DNA from: Blattabacterium cuenoti
GTDB lineage: Bacteria; Bacteroidota; Bacteroidia; Flavobacteriales; Blattabacteriaceae
Assembly (NCBI RefSeq): GCF_014251275.1
Contig: NZ_CP059183.1
Span: 124,001-188,000, forward strand
Direction of reading: 5' to 3'
DNA: 64,000 nucleotides
Below, in pieces: positions 37,847-47,021 of this stretch. The notes under the pieces were generated by a model. It ran no database searches. It saw only the letters and a list, made by a program, of their open reading frames with translations, and was not told the origin of the DNA. The position numbers and the translations under genes were made by a program. How positions within the stretch are numbered: position 1 is the stretch's first letter; each line of letters starts with the position of its first letter.

Positions 37847-40444
37847 ATGTTAGATTCTGGAACATTAAAAATATACCATGCTTCTGCTGGTTCAGGTAAA
37901 ACTTTTATATTAATAAATAGCTATCTTTATATTTTGTTTAAAACTCCTTATAATGAGGGGTTTAAAAAAATTTTATTTTTAACTTTCACCAGAAAATCAT
38001 CTGATGAAATGAAGAAAAAAATTTTTGATTGTATAAAAGATTTTTCAAATAAAAAAATTAAAAAAGATTATTATAAAATTTATAATTTTATTATAAAAAC
38101 TTTTGATTTAACTGATGAAGAATTTTATGACCGTTCTAAAAAAATATTAGATGCAATTATAAATGATTTTTCTTCTTTTTCCAAGAATATCAGTACAATT
38201 GATAAATTTACTTATCGTATTGTCCAATCTTTTAAATCTAATACTAATAAAAGAATTTCCTTAGAAATGGATACAGATCATTTTTTATCTGAGGTAGTAA
38301 AAAATATTATGCAAAAATTACAAAAATCTAAAAAATGGGCACAATTGTTAGTTAAATTTTCTTTAGAAAAATTTAAAATGGGGGAATCTTGGGATATAAA
38401 AAAAGAAATTTACAAAATGGCATTTTTAATGATAGACGAAAATCATTATTTTTTTGCTAAAAAAATTAGAAATTATTCTTTAAATAATTTTATTAAATTA
38501 AAGAAAGTTTTAGTTAAAAGAATTATAGATTTTGAAATATCATGCGAAAATAAAGGAAATAAATTTTTTAATTTTTTAAAATCAACATCAATTAATAAAA
38601 GTTCTTTTATATATTCAGATTTATCAAATTTTTTTTACAATATAAAAATAAAAAATTTCATTATTGATCCTGTAAAAAAACGTCTTGAAAAAAACATTAA
38701 AAATGGAATATTATTTTCTAAAACATTTTATAACAAAAAACAGAAAAATTTGATTGAAACTCATAGAAAAAAAATTATTTCTTTATACGAAGAAACAAAA
38801 AATTTTTATAAAAAAAATATTTTTTATTATGTGTTAGACAAATTTTTATTAAAAAATATCAATTTATTGTCTATTATTCATGAAATAGAAAAAGAATTTG
38901 TCTTTTTAAAAAAAAGTAAGGGTATTATTCTAAATTCAGAATTAAACAAAATTCTTTATGAAAAAATTAATTATTCATATCCAAAAATTTATGAAGAAAT
39001 TGGAATGGAATATGAATATTATTTTATAGATGAATTTCAAGATATTTCTTATATGCAATGGAAAAATATTGAAATTTTAGTTGAAAATTCATTATCAGAA
39101 AATGGATCAGTAATAATAGTAGGAGATGTTAAACAATCTATATATAGATGGAGAGGAGGAGATGCTAAACAATTTATTAATTTAGTAAATTCTCATACAA
39201 AATTTTATAAAAAAAAGATAAAAACATTAGATATAAATTATAGAAGTAATAAAGAAATTGTTAAATTTAATAATTCATTGTATTCCTATATTTCAAATGT
39301 ATTTACCTCTACAATATATAAAAATGTATACAAAAATACTGTACAAAAAACATTCAAAAATTCTGATGGATATGTAGAATTAAATTTCTTTAAAAAAGGT
39401 TTTTTTGAAACTAAAAATAGTTATAAAGAATGTATATACAGTAAAATAAAAAAAAAAATTGAAATTTTATTAAATAAAAAATATCTTTTATCTGATATAT
39501 CTATATTAGTAAGAACTAATGAAGAATGTAATTTTTTATCTGAAAAATTAATTATGGATGGATTTTATGTAAATACTTATGGTAAGATTTTAATGAAAAA
39601 TCATATTAACATAAAAATTATTATAAATGTTCTATATGTAATTTACAATCCTTACTCTTATGAAAAAAGATTCTATTTAATTTTATTTTTATTAAAAAAT
39701 AAATTTATTAATACTAAAAAAAATATACATAATTTCATTGAAAATTCAATTTTTTTACCATTAAATATTTTTTTCAAAAAAATTTTATTCAATGATACTA
39801 TTACATTAAAAAATTATTACAATAAATCACTATATCAAATAATAGAAATTATAATAGAATCTTTTAAATTATTAAATAGTAAAAACAGTGGATATATATA
39901 TTCATTTTTAGATTTTGTTTATAGAATTACAAAACAAAATATAGTAAATACTATTTCAGATTTTTTGTATTATTGGGAACAAAAAAAACATAAAGAAAGT
40001 GTTATATACTCATATAAAAAAAATTCATTACATGTAATGACCATTCATAAATCAAAGGGTCTACAATTTCCTATTGTAATACTACCATTTATAGATTGGA
40101 AAATTATTTCAAATAGATATAGAGAAGGAAGATGTATTGATATTGATCCTTCTTTATATAATGGATTAAATACTATGTATTTAGATATACCACATTATTT
40201 TAGTAAAATAAATGATAAAAAAATTAATAGTATTTATAATGATTACATGATAAATATAATGTTAGATAACATAAATTTATTATATGTAGCTACTACTAGA
40301 TCTATTGAACAACTAATTTTATTTTCAAAATTAGATAATAAAAAATTAATATCGCATTATATAAAAGGTTTTTTGTATAAAAAAAAAATATGGAAAGAAA
40401 AAAAATATAAATATGTTTTCGGAAAAAATAAAAAATATTATTAA
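37847..40444 (+). CDS. RecB/AddA-like UvrD-superfamily helicase lacking a nuclease domain
   Basis: An SF1A DNA helicase. Starting at ATG 37847 (865 residues) the motifs appear in order: I YHASAGSGKTF (10-20), II YYFIDEFQD, III IIVGDVKQSIYRWRGGD, IV LDINYRSNKEI, V MTIHKSKGLQFPIV, and VI LLYVATTRS. The Q-less, AS-containing motif I and the 'SIYRWRGGD' block are RecB/AddA-like rather than UvrD/Rep-like. Full RecB/AddA proteins carry a C-terminal PD-(D/E)XK nuclease of about 200-300 residues; here the protein ends about 60 residues after motif VI. An open frame reaches back to 37766 but the upstream residues look like translated AT-rich leader. No AddB/RecC partner is seen. Confidence 0.8.
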   Translation: MLDSGTLKIYHASAGSGKTFILINSYLYILFKTPYNEGFKKILFLTFTRKSSDEMKKKIFDCIKDFSNKKIKKDYYKIYNFIIKTFDLTDEEFYDRSKKILDAIINDFSSFSKNISTIDKFTYRIVQSFKSNTNKRISLEMDTDHFLSEVVKNIMQKLQKSKKWAQLLVKFSLEKFKMGESWDIKKEIYKMAFLMIDENHYFFAKKIRNYSLNNFIKLKKVLVKRIIDFEISCENKGNKFFNFLKSTSINKSSFIYSDLSNFFYNIKIKNFIIDPVKKRLEKNIKNGILFSKTFYNKKQKNLIETHRKKIISLYEETKNFYKKNIFYYVLDKFLLKNINLLSIIHEIEKEFVFLKKSKGIILNSELNKILYEKINYSYPKIYEEIGMEYEYYFIDEFQDISYMQWKNIEILVENSLSENGSVIIVGDVKQSIYRWRGGDAKQFINLVNSHTKFYKKKIKTLDINYRSNKEIVKFNNSLYSYISNVFTSTIYKNVYKNTVQKTFKNSDGYVELNFFKKGFFETKNSYKECIYSKIKKKIEILLNKKYLLSDISILVRTNEECNFLSEKLIMDGFYVNTYGKILMKNHINIKIIINVLYVIYNPYSYEKRFYLILFLLKNKFINTKKNIHNFIENSIFLPLNIFFKKILFNDTITLKNYYNKSLYQIIEIIIESFKLLNSKNSGYIYSFLDFVYRITKQNIVNTISDFLYYWEQKKHKESVIYSYKKNSLHVMTIHKSKGLQFPIVILPFIDWKIISNRYREGRCIDIDPSLYNGLNTMYLDIPHYFSKINDKKINSIYNDYMINIMLDNINLLYVATTRSIEQLILFSKLDNKKLISHYIKGFLYKKKIWKEKKYKYVFGKNKKYY

Positions 40445-41296
40445 TTATTTTACATGTTTTTCAGCATGATAAGATGATCTTACTAATGGCCCACTCTCTA
40501 CATATTTAAATCCCATTTTAATTCCAATTATTTTTAATTCTTGAAATTTTTCTGGTAAAATAAAATTGTGTACAGGATAATGATTTAAAGATGGTTGCAA
40601 ATATTGTCCTATTGTTAATATATCTACTTTAGATTTTTTAATATCTTTCATTGTTTCTATTATTTCTTCCTGTTTTTCCCCCAAACCTAACATAAACCCA
40701 GTTTTTGTACGAATATTTCTGTTTTTATCTTTAATATATTGTAGGACTTTTAGACTTCTATCATATTTAGCTTGTACACGTATTACTTTCGTTAGCCTAT
40801 TTACTGTCTCTATATTATGAGAAATTACTTCTGGATTAGTATCTATAATTTTATCTATTATATTTTTTTCCCCTTTAAAATCAGGAATTAATGCTTCTAT
40901 AGTTACATATGGATTTAAAAATCGTGTCATTTTTATAGTTTCTATCCAAATAGATGAACCCATATCTTTCAAGTCATCTCTGTTTACAGAAGTTATGACA
41001 GCATGTTTTATTTGTAATATTTTTATTGACTTTGCTACTTTTTTTGGTTCTTCCAAATCTAATTTTCCAGGTCTTCCTGTTTTAACTCCACAAAATTTAC
41101 AAGATCTAGTACAAATATTTCCCAGAATCATAAATGTAGCTACTCCTTTTCCCCAACATTCGCCTATGTTTGGACAACTAGCACTTTGACATATTGTATT
41201 TAGTTTATGCGTAGTTACCAATTTTTTAAGTTTTTTATAATTTTCTCCTATTGGTAATTTTACTTTTATCCATTTTGGTTTTATATTTCTATTCAT
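40445..41296 (-). CDS. lipA: Lipoyl synthase
   Basis: Radical-SAM enzyme inserting two sulphurs into octanoyl-protein to make lipoate for 2-oxoacid dehydrogenases. Both iron-sulphur motifs are intact: the auxiliary cluster cysteines C36, C41 and C47 (CQSASCPNIGEC) and the radical-SAM C62, C66 and C69 (CTRSCKFC). The C-terminal serine motif is SGPLVRSSYHAE. It has 283 residues. Lipoate is needed by the E2 partner of the E1 fusion encoded later in this window. Its stop is immediately next to the helicase stop (convergent). Confidence 0.96.
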   Translation of the reverse strand: MNRNIKPKWIKVKLPIGENYKKLKKLVTTHKLNTICQSASCPNIGECWGKGVATFMILGNICTRSCKFCGVKTGRPGKLDLEEPKKVAKSIKILQIKHAVITSVNRDDLKDMGSSIWIETIKMTRFLNPYVTIEALIPDFKGEKNIIDKIIDTNPEVISHNIETVNRLTKVIRVQAKYDRSLKVLQYIKDKNRNIRTKTGFMLGLGEKQEEIIETMKDIKKSKVDILTIGQYLQPSLNHYPVHNFILPEKFQELKIIGIKMGFKYVESGPLVRSSYHAEKHVK

Positions 41297-41478
41297 AATT
41301 TTTTATATGTTTTTTTTATAAATTATAATATTTTATTATAATATTATTATATATTGTTATAATAGTATCACCAGTTATACTTATTATACTTTATACTGAT
41401 TATAATGGTTATATAGAATAATAATAAAATGAGTATAAATAATAGGAAAAAAATGATTTTAATCATGAAAATTAAAAA
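41297..41478. other. Divergent AT-rich gap between lipA and nif3
   Basis: 182 bp serving as the 5' region of both genes. It holds an imperfect inverted repeat, ACCAgTTATA (41370-41379) against TATAATGGT (41401-41409), separated by 21 bp, and several TTATAC/TATAAT-like hexamers in between. The repeat could be an operator or chance; no RNA fold of a known family was recognised. Confidence 0.35.
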
Positions 41479-42588
41479 ATGAAAGTTTTAGTTAAACATG
41501 TAATTGATAAATTAGAGAATCTTGCTCCAATAGAGTATAGTGAGCCATATGATAATGTAGGATTAATTGTAGGAAATTTTTATCAAGAAATAGAAAATAT
41601 ATTAGTTACTTTAGATTTGACGGAAAAAGTTTTATTAGAATCTATTAGTAAGAAATGTAATCTTATAATATCTTTTCATCCTATTATTTTTTATCCAATA
41701 AAAAAAATAACTGGAAAAAACTCATCAGAAAGAATTATAATAAAGGCTTTAAAAAACAATATATCAATATATGTAATTCATACAAATTTAGATTCTGTAT
41801 GGGAAGGCCCAACTTGTTACTTGTCTAATTTATTAGGTATTAATAGAGAAAAAGTACTTATTCCAAAAAAGGGAATGATAAAAAAACTAAATGCTTATGT
41901 TCCAAATAAATATGTTAGTAAAGTAAGAAATGCTTTATTTAAAGCAGGAGCTGGTAATATTTCTAATTATAGTAAATGCAGTTATAACTTTGATGGAATA
42001 GGGTCATATATGGGAAATGATAATTCTAATCCTTTTCATGGAGAAAAAGGAATTTTTCACATGGAAAAAGAAACATGTATTTGTGTTGTTTTTCCTTCTC
42101 ACAAATTAGATTTTATAAAAAAAGCACTTTTAGACAATCATCCTTATGAAGAAGTAGCTTATGAAATTTATAGTATAGAAAATTATAGTTCTTATTTGGG
42201 TATTGGTTTTGTTGGAAATCTTATTAAAAAAATGAATATATATGATTTTATTTCTCATGTAAAACAAAAAATGAATTTATCTTGTATTAGATATTCTAAT
42301 ATTATAAATAAAAAAAAAAAAATAAATAGAGTATCTATGATTCCTGGATCTGGTAGTTTTGGAATTAAATATGCAATACAAGAAAACTCTGATATTTTTA
42401 TATCTTCAGATTTAAAGTATCATGATTTTTTCAAAAATGAATATAATATTACAATTATGGATATAGGCCATTATGAATCTGAAAAATTTACCAAACATTT
42501 AATAAAATTTTTTTTAGAAAATATTTTTACTTCTATTTTTGTTTATGAATCTGAAACTATTACTAACCCAATTGAATATTTTTATTAA
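41479..42588 (+). CDS. Nif3-like dinuclear metal centre protein
   Basis: Member of the NIF3/YbgI/GTP cyclohydrolase I type 2 family, hexameric, with two metal ions per subunit; cellular role unresolved. It is the long (369-residue) form with a central inserted domain (about 125-225). Metal-site segments are SFHPIIFYP near residue 64, HTNLDSVWEGP, and DIGHYESEKF near the C-terminus. An A13 tract (42310-42322) is in frame. It is followed at 2 bp by a coiled-coil protein, a pairing typical of Bacteroidetes. Confidence 0.88.
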   Translation: MKVLVKHVIDKLENLAPIEYSEPYDNVGLIVGNFYQEIENILVTLDLTEKVLLESISKKCNLIISFHPIIFYPIKKITGKNSSERIIIKALKNNISIYVIHTNLDSVWEGPTCYLSNLLGINREKVLIPKKGMIKKLNAYVPNKYVSKVRNALFKAGAGNISNYSKCSYNFDGIGSYMGNDNSNPFHGEKGIFHMEKETCICVVFPSHKLDFIKKALLDNHPYEEVAYEIYSIENYSSYLGIGFVGNLIKKMNIYDFISHVKQKMNLSCIRYSNIINKKKKINRVSMIPGSGSFGIKYAIQENSDIFISSDLKYHDFFKNEYNITIMDIGHYESEKFTKHLIKFFLENIFTSIFVYESETITNPIEYFY

Positions 42589-42590
42589 AA

Positions 42591-43379
42591 ATGGAAACAA
42601 AAAAAAATATTACTGAAGAGTATAAATTAAAAACTTTATATCATATTCAATTAATAGATTCTAGAATAGATGAAATACAAGAATTTCGTAAAAGCATTCC
42701 TGTAGAGATGGAATATATGGAAAAAGAATTAAAAAATATAAAAGAAAATGTGGAACAAATTAGGTTGCAAATTCTTTATATGAAAGAAAAAATAGAAAAA
42801 GAAAAAAAAAATATACAAAAATCTGAGGAATTGATAAAAAAATACGAAAAACAAAAAAATAAAATAAGGAATAACAAAGAATTATATTATATTGATAAAG
42901 AAGTAGATTATCAAAAACTAGAAATTCAATTATCACAAAAAAAAATAAAAGAATTTAATACAAAAATTAAAAGTAAAAATAATCTTTTAGAAGATAAAAA
43001 AAATACATTAAAAAATAAAGAAGATTTTTTTTCTCACAAAAGAAAAGAATTAAATAATATTTTATCAGAAAATCAAAAAGAAAAAAATATTTTGTTAGAA
43101 AAAAACATTTTTTTATCTAAAAAATTAGACAATAATATATTAGACCTTTATAAAAAAATAAGAAGTAGAGTAAAGAATGGAATAGCTGTTGCTCCTGTAC
43201 AAAGAGGTGCTCCTTTAGGATCCTATTTAACTATAACTCCCCAAAAATATTCAGAATTAATACAAAGAAATAAACTTTTAATAGATGAACATAGTGGGAG
43301 AATATTGATAGATTTTGAATTAGCTGAAGAAGAAAAGAATAAATTATTTGTTGAACTTTATAAAAAAAAGAAAATATAA
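42591..43379 (+). CDS. Coiled-coil protein of the C4-type 'zinc ribbon' (DUF) family, without cysteines
   Basis: A 262-residue, strongly charged protein. Residues 15-185 form a long K/E-rich coiled coil. The C-terminal GIAVAPVQRGAPLGSYL and DEHSGRILIDFELA match the end of the family that sits beside nif3 in Bacteroidetes and is named for a four-cysteine zinc ribbon. This protein contains no cysteine at all, so it cannot bind zinc that way; my recollection is that other Bacteroidetes members also lack the cysteines. Function unknown; the neighbour suggests a link with Nif3. Confidence 0.78.
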   Translation: METKKNITEEYKLKTLYHIQLIDSRIDEIQEFRKSIPVEMEYMEKELKNIKENVEQIRLQILYMKEKIEKEKKNIQKSEELIKKYEKQKNKIRNNKELYYIDKEVDYQKLEIQLSQKKIKEFNTKIKSKNNLLEDKKNTLKNKEDFFSHKRKELNNILSENQKEKNILLEKNIFLSKKLDNNILDLYKKIRSRVKNGIAVAPVQRGAPLGSYLTITPQKYSELIQRNKLLIDEHSGRILIDFELAEEEKNKLFVELYKKKKI

Positions 43380-43381
43380 TT

Positions 43382-43966
43382 TTGGAAAAAAAAACATTGT
43401 ATTCTAATGAAGAATTTATTCAAATGAATAATTTAACTTTGTTTGAAGTTTCTTCATGGAGAAAAAAAAATTTTAAAAATTTTTTATCCGATAAGGCAAA
43501 TGTTATTATGTTTATTTGTAATCATTGTCCATATGTTAAACATATTAATGATGAATTAGTTATATTGTCTAAAGAATTTATTAAAAAAGGTATATCATTT
43601 ATAGCTATTAATTCTAATGATATTAAAAAATATCCAGAAGATTCTCCTGAAAATATGAAAAAAACCCATTTATATATCGGATATCCATTCCCTTATTTTT
43701 TTGATGAGACACAAGAAGTTGCAAAATATTATGGAGTAAAATATACACCAGAATTTTTTATTTTTTCAGGATTTGGAAAATTATATTATAATGGACAGTT
43801 TGATAATTCTAGGCCGGGAAATAATATCCCTGTAACAGGATATGATATACGATATGTATTAGAAAAAGTTCATAATAATATTAATATTGATTATCCAATT
43901 ATTAAACCAAGTTACGGATGTAGTATTAAATGGAAAACATCAAATTATGATAGTAAATTGGAATAA
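43382..43966 (+). CDS. Thioredoxin-like / AhpC-TSA family protein
   Basis: A 194-residue redoxin-fold protein. The CxxC-type motif MFICNHCPYVKH (around residues 51-62) and INSNDIKKYPEDSPE match a peroxiredoxin-like thioredoxin family common in Bacteroidetes. Further conserved stretches are PYFFDETQEVAKYYGV, the cis-Pro region YTPEFFIF, and the terminal KPSYGCSIKWK. It starts at TTG 43382, with no nearby in-frame ATG upstream of the conserved region. Its end overlaps the convergent DHH phosphoesterase gene by 41 bp. Redox partner unknown. Confidence 0.82.
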   Translation: MEKKTLYSNEEFIQMNNLTLFEVSSWRKKNFKNFLSDKANVIMFICNHCPYVKHINDELVILSKEFIKKGISFIAINSNDIKKYPEDSPENMKKTHLYIGYPFPYFFDETQEVAKYYGVKYTPEFFIFSGFGKLYYNGQFDNSRPGNNIPVTGYDIRYVLEKVHNNINIDYPIIKPSYGCSIKWKTSNYDSKLE

Positions 43967-44933
43967 TTTTTAAAAAATATTCAATAGTTTCAGGTAAACT
44001 TTTATCTAAAATTCCACCAGATGCATTTTTATGTCCCCCACCTCCAAAATATTTTCTAGAAAATAAGTTTACATCAAAGTTTCCTTTTGATCTAAAAGAA
44101 ATTTTAATAGGAAAATCTTTCTTTTCTTCAAAAAAAAATGCAGAAAATACAACATTTTTAATTTTTAATCCATAATTTATAATTCCTTCTGTATCACCTA
44201 TTTTATAGGAACATAGTTTAGTATCTAAATAATCTATACTTGTATAAGTAGTACGATATTTATTAATTATTTTTAATTTATTCAAAGCAATTGATAGTAA
44301 TTTTAACTTATTTATATGATATGTTTCCTGCAATTTATTATAAATTAAATTTATATTTATTCCTATTTTCATTAGTTTTCCTGCAACAAAATGAGTTTCT
44401 GATGTAACAGAAGGAAAACGAAAATATCCAGTATCTGTCATTAGCCCTACATATAAACAAGTAGCTATTTCATTATCTATTTTATCTAAATTATTCATTT
44501 TAGATATAAATCTAAATATCATAATACTAGTAGATGCTACATTTGGATCAAAAAACATGAAATCAAAAGAAATGGGAGATAGATGATGATCTATAAGTAT
44601 TTTTTTTGCTTTTGAATATAGAAAAAATTTTTTTAAATTATTTATTCTAGATATATTGTTAAAGTCTATAAGAAAAATATAATCAGAATTGAAAAATTTT
44701 TTTTTCACTAAATCTTCATTTTTTTTAGAAAAAATAAGAACATTTTTTATTCCTGGTAACCAATTAAAAGAATCAGAATACTCTGTAGGAGAAATTATAT
44801 CTACATCATGGTTTAACTTTCTAAAATAGAATAAAAGTGCTAAAGATGATCCAAGTGCATCCCCATCTGGATTTTTATGAAGCAATAAAACAATTTTTCT
44901 TTTTTCTATTCCACTAATATTGTAATAGAACAT
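43926..44933 (-). CDS. DHH/DHHA1 phosphoesterase (NrnA-like oligoribonuclease / pAp phosphatase)
   Basis: Likely degrades nano-RNAs and/or pAp. The DHH-family motifs are all visible: HKNPDGDALGSSLAL (I), FLIDFNNIS (II), LIDHHLSP (III), and LMTDTGYFRFPS (IV). The C-terminal DHHA1 motif is GGGGHKNASGG. It has 335 residues, as in NrnA. Cyclic-di-AMP phosphodiesterase activity is a less likely alternative because no GGDEF/PAS part is present. The 3' end overlaps the thioredoxin-like gene by 41 bp. Confidence 0.86.
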   Translation of the reverse strand: MFYYNISGIEKRKIVLLLHKNPDGDALGSSLALLFYFRKLNHDVDIISPTEYSDSFNWLPGIKNVLIFSKKNEDLVKKKFFNSDYIFLIDFNNISRINNLKKFFLYSKAKKILIDHHLSPISFDFMFFDPNVASTSIMIFRFISKMNNLDKIDNEIATCLYVGLMTDTGYFRFPSVTSETHFVAGKLMKIGININLIYNKLQETYHINKLKLLSIALNKLKIINKYRTTYTSIDYLDTKLCSYKIGDTEGIINYGLKIKNVVFSAFFFEEKKDFPIKISFRSKGNFDVNLFSRKYFGGGGHKNASGGILDKSLPETIEYFLKIIPIYYHNLMFSI

Positions 44934-44957
44934 ATACTTAATAATTTATTTTTTTCA

Positions 44958-46409
44958 TTATAAATTTTTTTTATTTTCTAATATATTTAATCCTAATTCC
45001 TTTCCTTTTTTTAACATAAGAAAATAGGCAGAATTATATTCATTAGAGATATTTCCTTCTAAAATAGAATTTTTAATATAATCTTTAATTATTCCTATTT
45101 TTTTACATGGATTAATATGGAAAACTTTCATTATATCATTTCCTGATATAGGTGATTTCCAATTTGCAATTTTATCCTTGTTTTCTATGTACTTTATTTT
45201 TTTTTCAAGAAAAAAAATATTTTTTTTGTATTGTTTCATTTTTTCCAAATTTTTAGTAGTTATATCAGCTTTACATAATTTAATCAAATCAACTAAATCT
45301 TTTCCCATATCGAATAATAATCTTCTTATAGCAGAATCTGTTACATTATTTCCTATTAAAGATAGTGGCCTATAACTATTTTGTACTATTTTTTTTACAT
45401 AATTCATATTATTTCCTTTTGGAAGTTTTAATCTTCTAAAAATATTAGGAATCATTTTGCTACCTACAAATTCATGAGAATAAAAAGTCCACCCTATTTT
45501 TGGATAAAATTTTTTTGTACAATATTTTCCTATATCATGTAACAAAGCGGCCCACCTTAACCATAAAGAAGAATTATTTTCATTGCTTATGTTATCTACC
45601 ACTTGTAAAGTATGATAAAAATTATCCTTATGTTTTAATCCATTTTTTTCTTCAACTCCTTTTAACAAAACTAATTCAGGTAATATTATTGATAATAGTC
45701 CTGATTTATACAATAAAAAAAAACCAATAGAAGGCTTATCAGATAATAAAATTTTATTTAATTCTTCTGTAATTCTTTCTGAAGAAACAATATTTATTCT
45801 ATTTTTATGTTTTTTTATTGAATTAAAAGAATTATCTTCTATACAAAATTTAAGTTGAGTAGCAAATCTTATTGCTCTCATCATTCGTAATGGATCATCT
45901 GAATAAGTTATATCAGAATTTAATGGAGTTCTTAGTATACCTTTTCGTAAATCAGATAATCCGGAAAATGGATCTATTAAATCTCCATAATTTTTATCAT
46001 TTAAGCTAATAGCTAAAGTATTAATTGTAAAATCTCTTCTATTTTGATCATCTTGTAAAGATCCTTGTGCTACTATTGGGTTCCTACTTGATATTTGGTA
46101 GGATTCTTTTCTAGATCCAACAAATTCTATTTTTTTGTTATCATATTTTAACATAGCAGTTCCATAACGTTTAAATGTAATTATAGCTGGATAATAATTT
46201 GTATGTCTATAAATAGTTTCAGCTACATAAACTGCTAATTTAATTCCTTTTCCTATAGTTAAAATATCTAAATCTTTGAAATCTACTTTTCCTAATAATA
46301 AGTCTCTTACATATCCTCCTATAACATAACTATCTTGTCTTATTTCTTTTGAACAAATATTTAAAATTTTAAATATTTGTTCTTTATTAAGGTAATATGA
46401 TAAATTCAT
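44958..46409 (-). CDS. cca: CCA tRNA nucleotidyltransferase with HD domain
   Basis: Adds or repairs the 3' CCA of tRNAs. The class II nucleotidyltransferase motifs are GGYVRDLLLGK (31-41), the metal-binding DLD (46-48), and RRDFTINTLAI. The head/neck has DPLRMMRAIRFA. An HD-type motif, LLHDIGKYC, follows around residue 290, and the C-terminus carries an extra helical domain. It has 483 residues. It is needed here: the tRNA-Leu gene in this window does not encode CCA. It is followed by a DHH gene and preceded at 9 bp by the tsaC-like gene. Confidence 0.92.
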   Translation of the reverse strand: MNLSYYLNKEQIFKILNICSKEIRQDSYVIGGYVRDLLLGKVDFKDLDILTIGKGIKLAVYVAETIYRHTNYYPAIITFKRYGTAMLKYDNKKIEFVGSRKESYQISSRNPIVAQGSLQDDQNRRDFTINTLAISLNDKNYGDLIDPFSGLSDLRKGILRTPLNSDITYSDDPLRMMRAIRFATQLKFCIEDNSFNSIKKHKNRINIVSSERITEELNKILLSDKPSIGFFLLYKSGLLSIILPELVLLKGVEEKNGLKHKDNFYHTLQVVDNISNENNSSLWLRWAALLHDIGKYCTKKFYPKIGWTFYSHEFVGSKMIPNIFRRLKLPKGNNMNYVKKIVQNSYRPLSLIGNNVTDSAIRRLLFDMGKDLVDLIKLCKADITTKNLEKMKQYKKNIFFLEKKIKYIENKDKIANWKSPISGNDIMKVFHINPCKKIGIIKDYIKNSILEGNISNEYNSAYFLMLKKGKELGLNILENKKNL

Positions 46410-46418
46410 CTAAAAAAA

Positions 46419-47003
46419 CTACTTACGTATTATTTTTATTTTATCTGATAGTATTTTCAAAATCATAGAATTTTTATAAAATGCCCTCTCTTTTCTTCGT
46501 ATATTAACTGAATAATCTATTTTCCCCAAAATATATGGATTTATATCATAAAAAGATTCAGGACTATCAAATCCAGATAAATTTGCAGATGTTGAAATAA
46601 TTGGTCTATTTAAATTTTTAATTAAACAAGTACAAAAAAAGTCATGTGTTAAACGTACTGCTAATGTCCGTTTAGGTTTTTCAACTAAAAAATCATATTT
46701 AATGTTTTTTTGCACTTCATATACTATTGTTATAGGTTTTTTGTTCCTTACAAAATTTTCATATATTATTTTTTTAGTAAAGTCAGGTATTTTTCCTACT
46801 AATTCAGACAAACGATTCATACTTTCTACTAAAAGAATCATTGATTTAGAATAATTCCTGTTTTTTATTTCATAGATTTTTTTTACTGCATCTTCATTAA
46901 ATGCATCACAACCTAATCCCCAAACAGTATCAGTTGGGTATAATAAACTTTTACCTTTCTTAAGAAAAGAAACACTATTATCTATTTCTTTTTTTAAAAA
47001 CAT
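46419..47003 (-). CDS. L-threonylcarbamoyladenylate synthase (YrdC/Sua5 family)
   Basis: Makes threonylcarbamoyl-AMP from threonine, bicarbonate and ATP for t6A37 modification of ANN-decoding tRNAs. The YrdC-domain signatures are LYPTDTVWGLGCDA near residues 21-34, KNRNYSKSMILLV, and PIISTSANLSG. It is 194 residues: the single YrdC domain (TsaC length) without the Sua5 C-terminal domain. It sits between dapD (18 bp) and cca (9 bp) on the minus strand. Confidence 0.92.
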   Translation of the reverse strand: MFLKKEIDNSVSFLKKGKSLLYPTDTVWGLGCDAFNEDAVKKIYEIKNRNYSKSMILLVESMNRLSELVGKIPDFTKKIIYENFVRNKKPITIVYEVQKNIKYDFLVEKPKRTLAVRLTHDFFCTCLIKNLNRPIISTSANLSGFDSPESFYDINPYILGKIDYSVNIRRKERAFYKNSMILKILSDKIKIIRK

Positions 47004-47021
47004 GATTTTATTAATTTATTT

